DNA from: SIG588 sp045654545
GTDB lineage: Bacteria > Bacillota > Clostridia > Oscillospirales > Acutalibacteraceae
DNA length: 12,000 bases
Direction: 5' to 3'
NCBI GenBank assembly: GCA_045654545.1
Contig: JAZONO010000103.1
Location: 1-12,000 of the forward strand
Positions 6,705-12,000 of this stretch are shown one piece after another. How positions within the stretch are numbered: the stretch's first letter is position 1; each line of letters opens with the position of its first letter. The notes beneath the pieces were generated by a model. The model was given only the letters and a program-made list of their open reading frames with translations. It had not been told where the DNA came from and searched no databases. Position numbers and translations under genes: made by a program.

Positions 6705-7509
6705 CATTACCATCGGGCAGTATTTCCCCGTATCGTCTCCCATGCACCGCTTGGATCCGCGTGTGAAACTGATCCTCACGGTGGCATACATCGTGGCGCT
6801 GTTTCTGCCCAAAACGTGGGCAGGGTTGGCAATCGCGGTGGGATTGCTTGCGCTGGCATATCTGTTGGCGCGCATTCCGCTTAAAATGATCTGGAAAAGT
6901 GTGAAACCCATCCTGCTGTTGGTGACACTCACCGCCGCCTTGAATTTGTTTTATAACACCGACGGCACGGTGCTGTGGAAATGGTGGATCTTCACCGTGA
7001 CCGACGGTGGGTTGATCAAAACGGCATTTATCATCGTGCGTATTCTGTGTTTGATCGTGGGCAGTTCCCTGCCCACCTACACCACCACCCCCACGGCGTT
7101 GACCGATGCGATCGAGCGGTTGTTTTCGCCGCTCAAGGTGTTGCGGTTGAACGTGCACGAACTGGCGATGATGATGACCATTGCCCTGCGGTTTATCCCC
7201 AGCCTCATTGAGGAAACCGACAAGATCATGTCGGCGCAAAAGGCACGCGGTGCGGATATGGAATCGGGTGGGTTGGTCAAACGCATCCGCGCCCTGCTTC
7301 CCGTGTTGATTCCGCTGTTTGCCTCTTCGTTTCGGCGTGCGTATGAACTGGCACTCGCAATGGAGTGCCGCTGTTATCGCGGTGGGGAAGGGCGCACCCG
7401 TATGAAGCAGTTGAAACTGCGGTGGGGCGATTGGATCGCCATGCTGTTGATGGCGGCGATCATTGCCCTTGTGGTCTCCCTCAATTATTGGTTACCGAAG
7501 GTGGTTTGA
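6694..7509 (+). CDS. ecfT: ECF transporter transmembrane protein EcfT
   Basis: EcfT is the membrane scaffold linking the EcfA1/EcfA2 ATPases to exchangeable S components. The 271-residue protein begins IGQYFPVSSPMHRLDPRVKL, a typical EcfT opening. Hydrophobic segments lie at about 25-60, 68-86, 106-124, 155-170, 201-212 and 246-267. The cytoplasmic coupling helices carry the ARG motif in AQKARGADME (181-190) and a second motif AMECRCYRGGEGRTR (222-236), where Cys225 stands in place of the usual alanine. The ATG at 6694 has AAGGAAGGGGG (6676-6686) just upstream. The longer in-frame frame back to 6580 lies inside ecfA2 and lacks EcfT character. truA follows one base after the stop, an ecfA1-ecfA2-ecfT-truA order common in Bacillota. 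Confidence 0.92.
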   Translation: MLRDITIGQYFPVSSPMHRLDPRVKLILTVAYIVALFLPKTWAGLAIAVGLLALAYLLARIPLKMIWKSVKPILLLVTLTAALNLFYNTDGTVLWKWWIFTVTDGGLIKTAFIIVRILCLIVGSSLPTYTTTPTALTDAIERLFSPLKVLRLNVHELAMMMTIALRFIPSLIEETDKIMSAQKARGADMESGGLVKRIRALLPVLIPLFASSFRRAYELALAMECRCYRGGEGRTRMKQLKLRWGDWIAMLLMAAIIALVVSLNYWLPKVV

Positions 7510-7510
7510 C

Positions 7511-8248
7511 ATGAGGCGGCTGTTACTGACGATCCAGTATATCGGCACACGCTATCACGGCTGGCAAGTGCAGCCGAATGCCGTGACGGTGCAGGAATTG
7601 GTGCAGGATGCCATTGAACAGGTGACAGGCGTGCGCTCGTCGCTTACGGGATGCAGTCGCACCGATGCCGGTGTGCATGCCGAAATGTTTTGCTGTGTGA
7701 CCGATACCGCATCCCCCATTGCAGAGGATAAAATGGTGGCGGCGTTGAACGCGTGGCTACCCTCCGATGTGGCGGTGATTGCCTGCCGCGAGGTGGCGGC
7801 CCATTTCCATCCGCGTTACGATGCGCGCGGCAAACAGTATCAGTACCGCATTTGGAACCGCGCGGCACGCAACCCATTTTTGGAAGGGCGCGCGTTGCAT
7901 TGCCGCCGTCCGCTGAATGTGGAAGTGATGAACCGTGCGGCGAAGGATTTCCTCGGTTGCCACGATTTTTCGGCGTTTTGTGCCGCCGGCAGTGAGGTGG
8001 AGGATCGCGTGCGCACCGTCACCGAATGTTGCGTGAGCGAAGAGGACGGGCTTGTCACCTTCACGGTGGCGGCAGACGGATTTTTATACAATATGGTGCG
8101 CATCATGATGGGCACGTTGTTGGATATTGAAAGCGGACGGTTGGAACACGACGCGATCCCCACGTTGTTGCAATCGCCCGACCGCGCGGCGGCAGGGCAC
8201 ACAGCCCCTGCGTGCGGATTGTACTTAACGCGCGTATACTACGACTGA
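7511..8248 (+). CDS. truA: tRNA pseudouridine(38-40) synthase TruA
   Basis: TruA isomerises uridines 38, 39 and 40 in the tRNA anticodon arm to pseudouridine. The 245-residue protein has the family start LTIQYIGTRYHGWQVQPN, the catalytic motif GCSRTDAGVHA with nucleophile Asp52, RYDARGKQYQYRIWN (about 103-117), CHDFSAF (about 153-159) and GFLYNMVRIMMGTLLDI near the C-terminus. All are expected for an active enzyme. The ATG at 7511 is preceded by AAGGTGG (7499-7505) and by the ecfT stop one base before it. The longer frame back to 7463 is inside ecfT. Its linkage to ecfT is a familiar arrangement; the ribosomal protein genes that often flank this block are absent here. Confidence 0.95.
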   Translation: MRRLLLTIQYIGTRYHGWQVQPNAVTVQELVQDAIEQVTGVRSSLTGCSRTDAGVHAEMFCCVTDTASPIAEDKMVAALNAWLPSDVAVIACREVAAHFHPRYDARGKQYQYRIWNRAARNPFLEGRALHCRRPLNVEVMNRAAKDFLGCHDFSAFCAAGSEVEDRVRTVTECCVSEEDGLVTFTVAADGFLYNMVRIMMGTLLDIESGRLEHDAIPTLLQSPDRAAAGHTAPACGLYLTRVYYD

Positions 8249-8264
8249 AAGGAGGTGTCCGACC

Positions 8265-9563
8265 GTGGCAAGCAAACGCGATCTGACCATAAAAAAACGG
8301 CACAAACCCATTCTGCCCGAGCCGCTTGAAACGGAAACAGCACCTGCAAAACAGGCGGAAGGGACACCTTCGACCGACGAAAAATCGTACCGCCGTTCAA
8401 AATCCAAAAAAGACCGTCGTCGCCGTCGCGGTCGGTCGGCGGTATGGGCGGTGTTGATTCGCCTTTCGATCATCACGGCGATCCTCGTTTTGGGTGTTCT
8501 GGTGTGGCAAAACCGCGATCGTCTGGCACCTGCCGCGGTGACCGAATGGTTTGACCGCATCTTTACCGGCGGCAGTAAAGGGGACGGCTATCCCGTGGAT
8601 ATGAGCGGTGATCGCGTGGTATCCTTGCAACCGTTCGGCAACCAAGTGGCGGTGCTGACCGACACGTCGTTGCAACTGTATAACTCCACCGCTTCCGAGA
8701 CAGCCGACCGTGCACACACCTATGCCGATCCGCTCTTGCGTGTGAAGGATGAGTATATACTGACCGCCGAGTTGGGCGGCACACGGTACACCCTGCACAA
8801 CAAAAAGGAGATTCTGCTGGAAGGGCAGGTGGAATACCCCCTTTTGGGGGCGGCGGTGAGCGCCGACGGGCAGGTGGCACTGGCAACCGAATCGTCCCAG
8901 AGTTACCGTTCCGAAGTGCTGGTGTTCGATCGTAAGGGCAAGGAACTGTTCCATTGGTACAGCGTGGATCTCACGGTGTTGGATGTGACTTTCCATCCGC
9001 GTCAAAAGCAGATCGCGGTGCTGGGACTTTCGGCATCGGGCGGTGAAATGCGCTCCACGGTGCACCTGTTCTCATGGGGCGGCAAAGAAACGGGAGCCAC
9101 CCATACCTACAGCGCTACGGGACCGATGATGACGTCGTTACAGTTCTTTGATAACGAGCGATTGGGTGTGATCGGCGATACCGCCGTATGGGTGTATGAC
9201 CCCACAAAAAATGAAACGGTGACCGTCGAGTTTGAAGAATCTGTGTTGCTCGGATATGCATTTTCTCCCGATGGCATCGCCATTGTCACCCGTGACTACG
9301 GCGAAGGTGGCGGCGGTGTGTTGCAACAGTTCTCGGCCACGGGCGAAGAGGTGGGAACCTTCTCCTTCGCAAGCGATTATCGCCACGTAGCGGCGGCCGA
9401 CAACGGCTTTTATCTGTTGACGGAAGATACGTTGTATTTAGAGGATAAAGGCACGGTGACAAAACAAAAGGCGGTTTCGGCCGACAGTTTGATGGTAACG
9501 GAAATGAATGGGAAACCTCTGGTTTTGGGATTGAGTATGCTCACGCGCATTGCGTGGGAATAA
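8265..9563 (+). CDS. DUF5711-type single-pass membrane protein with beta-propeller-like domain
   Basis: A 432-residue protein of unknown function. Residues 1-58 form a charged, very basic cytoplasmic tail that includes DRRRRRGR (50-57). One membrane helix spans about 59-81 (VWAVLIRLSIITAILVLGVLV). The remainder is probably outside the membrane and built of repeated beta-rich units with alternating hydrophobic strands: roughly 116-140, 193-222, 236-271, 286-311, 327-357 and 371-393. SxDG/SPDG turns occur (AVSADGQVALA, AFSPDGIAIV), as in WD40/PQQ-like propellers. This matches my recollection of the clostridial DUF5711 family. The GTG start at 8265 has a strong AAAGGAGG (8248-8255) nine bases upstream, overlapping the truA stop. 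It lies next to a CvpA-like gene, suggesting an envelope role, but no substrate or partner can be named. Confidence 0.7.
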   Translation: MASKRDLTIKKRHKPILPEPLETETAPAKQAEGTPSTDEKSYRRSKSKKDRRRRRGRSAVWAVLIRLSIITAILVLGVLVWQNRDRLAPAAVTEWFDRIFTGGSKGDGYPVDMSGDRVVSLQPFGNQVAVLTDTSLQLYNSTASETADRAHTYADPLLRVKDEYILTAELGGTRYTLHNKKEILLEGQVEYPLLGAAVSADGQVALATESSQSYRSEVLVFDRKGKELFHWYSVDLTVLDVTFHPRQKQIAVLGLSASGGEMRSTVHLFSWGGKETGATHTYSATGPMMTSLQFFDNERLGVIGDTAVWVYDPTKNETVTVEFEESVLLGYAFSPDGIAIVTRDYGEGGGGVLQQFSATGEEVGTFSFASDYRHVAAADNGFYLLTEDTLYLEDKGTVTKQKAVSADSLMVTEMNGKPLVLGLSMLTRIAWE

Positions 9564-9566
9564 TGT

Positions 9567-9574
9567 AAGGTGGG
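9567..9574 (+). promoter_or_regulatory. Ribosome binding site that fixes the CvpA-like start
   Basis: AAGGTGGG lies eight bases before the GTG at 9583. It argues against the longer TTG start at 9550, which would overlap the upstream gene and put this site inside the coding sequence. Confidence 0.6.
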
Positions 9575-9582
9575 CGGATGTT

Positions 9583-10314
9583 GTGGGCTTTTTGATCGAT
9601 ATTTTGTTGCTAGGTTTACTCGTCGGTGTGGTGGCGATCTATGCGCGACGTTCCGTTTTCTCGGCAGGGTTGGGTGCGCTTGTGGTGGCCATTTCGGTGG
9701 TGACGGCGCTGTTCGTGACACCTCTGCTCGCGCCAATGGCGGAAACAATGGTGCGCCCGTCGGTGGAAAAAGCGGTGGCGGTGGCGCTTGCCGATATGCA
9801 CTCCGCACCGCACGCCGCCACGCCCGAGCAAACGGTGGCTTCCTTGCCGCTGGGCGATTTGATCGCGGCGAAACCGGAAGGCTATTTGCACCTGTTGCAG
9901 GAATACGGTGTGGCACCCGAAACGGTGGAAGCCGCGTTTCTTGCGGCACCCCAACCGATGACAGTGGTACATACCGTGGCCGAGGGTGTTGCGGCGGCAA
10001 TCACCGAAACGCTGGTGTATTTGTTGCTGGCGGTGGCGGTGGCGGTGCTGTTGCATTTTGTCGTGCGCCGTATCGAGCAGAATCTGCCCCCTCTGCGGCG
10101 ATACCACGGGTTTAAGCGCGTGTTGCCTGCGCTGTTTGGCGTGCTGGCCGGTTTGATCTGGTCGTTTGCGGTGGTGTGGCTGTTGTCACGCTTGGTGCCT
10201 GCCGTGGCAGGAAAATCGGTGATGTTCACCCCGGGCACACTCAAAAATGCCGATTGGTATTCGTTGTTGGAACGCATCAACCCGTTACCGTTGTTGCAAC
10301 GGTTTGTAGGTTAA
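9583..10314 (+). CDS. CvpA-like multi-pass membrane protein
   Basis: A 243-residue integral membrane protein with four predicted helices, about 3-21, 28-50, 139-161 and 180-204. Helix 1 starts almost at the N-terminus (GFLIDILLLGLLVGVVAIY) and is followed by the YARRSVFSAGLGAL turn. This resembles the CvpA family, named from colicin V production in E. coli, where the usual turn is a YRRGF-like segment. Unlike compact CvpA proteins, there is an amphipathic stretch of nearly 90 residues (about 51-138) between the helix pairs. The second half contains a basic loop (VRRIEQNLPPLRRYHGFKR). The GTG start is chosen from AAGGTGGG at 9567-9574. It lies 19 bases after the DUF5711-type gene. The family's biochemical role is poorly defined, so only an envelope function is inferred. 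Confidence 0.6.
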   Translation: MGFLIDILLLGLLVGVVAIYARRSVFSAGLGALVVAISVVTALFVTPLLAPMAETMVRPSVEKAVAVALADMHSAPHAATPEQTVASLPLGDLIAAKPEGYLHLLQEYGVAPETVEAAFLAAPQPMTVVHTVAEGVAAAITETLVYLLLAVAVAVLLHFVVRRIEQNLPPLRRYHGFKRVLPALFGVLAGLIWSFAVVWLLSRLVPAVAGKSVMFTPGTLKNADWYSLLERINPLPLLQRFVG

Positions 10315-10357
10315 ACCGACGGAAACAAGTGATATAAGAAAGGTTTGGCGACCATAC

Positions 10358-10936
10358 ATGAAAAAGCTGAACGTGAAATGGGAATGGACCGTTCCCAATC
10401 TGCTGTCGCTGTTGCGCATTGCCTTGTTGCCGGTGTTTGCGGCGCTGTACTTGAGAAGCACGCCCGATACCCCCTCATTGTTAATGTGGGCGTGTGTCGT
10501 GGTGGTGTTTTCGGGGTTGACCGATCTGCTGGATGGGTGGATCGCGCGGCGGTTCAATCAGATCAGCGATGCCGGCAAACTGCTCGATCCTCTGGCAGAT
10601 AAACTCACCCAGATCACGGTGCTTGTCTGCCTTGCCACACGGTATCAAGAACTGCTGTGGCTCACGGGCGTGTGCCTGCTGAAAGAGGCGGCACAGGTGA
10701 TCGGCGGTCTGTTGCTGTTGCGGCGCGGCGATGAAGTGCGCGGCTCGCAATGGTTCGGCAAGGTGTGCACCTTCGTGTTTTATGCATCCATGGCGGCGTT
10801 TGTGCTGTTTGACAATATGCCGTCGGGTGTGCGTATCGCGTTGGTGGTGCTGGTGGGGGTGCTGATGCTCGGCACCTTCCTCGGCTATTTGAAAACCTAT
10901 TTGGGCGCACGCAAAGAGTTGCCCGTAAAGGAGTAA
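10358..10936 (+). CDS. pgsA: CDP-alcohol phosphatidyltransferase, PgsA-like
   Basis: An integral membrane enzyme of 192 residues that displaces CMP from CDP-diacylglycerol with an alcohol. The complete family signature is present: Asp56-x2-Asp59-Gly60-x2-Ala63-Arg64-x8-Gly73-x3-Asp77-x3-Asp81, in TDLLDGWIARRF and GKLLDPLADK. The opening TVPNLLSLLRIALLPVF (11-27) and about six hydrophobic segments fit PgsA, which makes phosphatidylglycerophosphate from glycerol-3-phosphate. A CDP-alcohol-type cardiolipin synthase is an alternative, because head-group specificity cannot be read here. The nearest purine-rich site, AAGAAAGG (10336-10343), is 14 bases before the ATG, which is long, so translation initiation may be weak. 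The 43-base gap before it is the largest in the operon. Confidence 0.85.
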   Translation: MKKLNVKWEWTVPNLLSLLRIALLPVFAALYLRSTPDTPSLLMWACVVVVFSGLTDLLDGWIARRFNQISDAGKLLDPLADKLTQITVLVCLATRYQELLWLTGVCLLKEAAQVIGGLLLLRRGDEVRGSQWFGKVCTFVFYASMAAFVLFDNMPSGVRIALVVLVGVLMLGTFLGYLKTYLGARKELPVKE

Positions 10937-10940
10937 AAAC

Positions 10941-12000
10941 ATGGTTTGTTCTCGCTGTAAACAACGCCCTGCCACGGTGTTCATCACCCGTATGGAAGGG
11001 GATAAAACGATCAATGACGGGTTGTGCCTGGTCTGTGCCAAAGAGATGGGCATCAAACCGGTGTGCGACATCATTCAGCAATTCGGGATGAGTGACGACG
11101 ACCTCGAAGCGGTGGATGAGCAGATCTCGGGGATGATGGAAACGATGAGCGACGGCGATGAAGAGGGCTTCACGCCGGGCGGCGCGGCCACCTTCCCGTT
11201 TTTGCAAAATCTGTTTCCCGGCATGAAGGCGGACGGCGTCACCGAAAAGCCGACCGAGCAGGGAAAATCCGACAAAGCCGACAAAGCGGAAAAAGGGCGC
11301 GGCAAACAGTCGCGCCGTCCGAGTGCGCTGGAACAGTATTGCACCGATCTCACCGCCCGTGCACGGGACGGTCTGCTCGGGCGCATCATTGGGCGTGACC
11401 GCGAACTGTACCGCGTGACGCAGATTCTCTGCCGTCGCACCAAAAACAACCCCTGCCTGATCGGTGAACCCGGTGTGGGCAAAACGGCGATCGCCGAAGG
11501 ATTGGCGTTGCGTATCGCCACGGGCGAAGCACCGCCGCGCTTGCAGGATAAGGAGATTCATCTGTTGGACCTCACCGCGCTGGTGGCAGGCACGCAGTTC
11601 CGCGGTCAATTTGAAAGCCGCATCAAAGCGTTGGTGGACGAAGTGCGCGCCAAAGGCAACGTCATTCTGTTCATTGATGAGATCCACAATCTGGTGGGCA
11701 CGGGCGATGCGGAAGGCAGTATGTCTGCCGCGAACATTCTGAAACCGGCGCTCTCCCGTGGGGAAATTCAGGTGACCGGTGCCACCACCTTTAACGAATA
11801 CCGCAACCACATCGAAAAGGATGCCGCGTTGGACCGCCGTTTCCAACCCGCCACGGGGGAAGAGCCGTCGGTGGCGGATGCCACCACGATCTTGCGTGGA
11901 ATCCAAAGTTATTATGAAGAGTCCCACGGCGTGAAGGTGAGCGACGAGATGATCACCCGTGCGGTGGTGCTGTCCGAGCGGTACATTACCGACCGTTTTC
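10941..12000 (+). CDS. Clp/Hsp100 AAA+ ATPase subunit with N-terminal zinc finger (ClpE-like), 3' end outside window
   Basis: The first 353 residues of a Clp unfoldase that would feed substrates to ClpP; the frame runs open off the window. The N-terminus has a Cys4 zinc site (Cys3, Cys6, Cys29, Cys32; CSRC and CLVC), as in ClpE and McsA. A charged, low-complexity linker (about 68-125, with KSDKADKAEKGRGKQSRR) follows. The first AAA+ domain begins near 128 and has RDGLLGRIIGRDRE, Walker A GEPGVGKT (175-182), pore-loop GTQFRGQFE with Phe220 as the aromatic, Walker B ILFIDEIHN (Asp246, Glu247), sensor 1 GATT (280-283) and arginine-finger region DRRFQP (298-303). The double Clp_N repeat of ClpC is absent, favouring a ClpE-like assignment. 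The ATG at 10941 has AAAGGAG (10927-10933) seven bases upstream, and it follows pgsA by four bases. Confidence 0.9.
   Translation, partial: MVCSRCKQRPATVFITRMEGDKTINDGLCLVCAKEMGIKPVCDIIQQFGMSDDDLEAVDEQISGMMETMSDGDEEGFTPGGAATFPFLQNLFPGMKADGVTEKPTEQGKSDKADKAEKGRGKQSRRPSALEQYCTDLTARARDGLLGRIIGRDRELYRVTQILCRRTKNNPCLIGEPGVGKTAIAEGLALRIATGEAPPRLQDKEIHLLDLTALVAGTQFRGQFESRIKALVDEVRAKGNVILFIDEIHNLVGTGDAEGSMSAANILKPALSRGEIQVTGATTFNEYRNHIEKDAALDRRFQPATGEEPSVADATTILRGIQSYYEESHGVKVSDEMITRAVVLSERYITDRF

Noticed and set aside
10662..11927. Minus-strand frame of 421 codons opposite pgsA and the Clp gene, and one of 363 codons at 810-1901
   Set aside because: Both are shadows of clearly recognised plus-strand genes, with no start signals or domain content.
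598..12000. Defence system, prophage or other accessory island
   Set aside because: Every gene is a recognisable housekeeping or conserved membrane gene in one operon with uniform base and codon use. No integrase, toxin, nuclease of defence type or phage protein is present.

Overview
The window looks like the chromosome of a Gram-positive clostridial (Bacillota) bacterium, probably of the Oscillospiraceae/Ruminococcaceae type. The signs are consistent AGGAGG-like ribosome binding sites, frequent GTG starts, moderately high GC with GCG/CGC/GTG-rich codon use, a two-ATPase ECF transporter core, a DUF5711-type membrane protein and a zinc-finger ClpE-like unfoldase. This placement is inferred from gene content and was not searched.

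Positions 1-573 hold no convincing gene. This stretch carries a strong intrinsic terminator (68-110), a 260-base palindromic repeat element made of two inverted degenerate copies around an internal hairpin (146-407), a second terminator with a seven-T tract (428-458), and a near-consensus promoter with an extended -10 (506-534).

From 598 to the right edge there are 13 genes, all on the plus strand. Gaps are at most 43 bases and several starts and stops overlap, which indicates one long operon read from the promoter near 530. In order: ruvC, ruvA, ruvB (Holliday junction processing); a GlmM-like phosphohexomutase homologue; a class I SAM methyltransferase; ecfA1, ecfA2, ecfT (energy-coupling module of an ECF vitamin or metal transporter); truA (tRNA pseudouridine synthase); a DUF5711-type membrane-anchored beta-propeller-like protein; a CvpA-like membrane protein; a PgsA-like CDP-alcohol phosphatidyltransferase; and a Clp ATPase with an N-terminal Cys4 zinc finger, cut by the window end.

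The most notable observation is in the GlmM homologue (2762-4114). The reading frame is intact and the fold-level similarity is clear over its full length, yet nearly every catalytic loop is altered. The phosphate-carrying serine is alanine, one metal-loop aspartate is glutamate, and the GDRYV, GGE(N/Q)SGH, TTGDG and SGTEP motifs are all changed. This looks like a pseudoenzyme or a phosphohexomutase relative with a different job, embedded in a housekeeping operon. The rest of the window is ordinary housekeeping content in a mixed arrangement.
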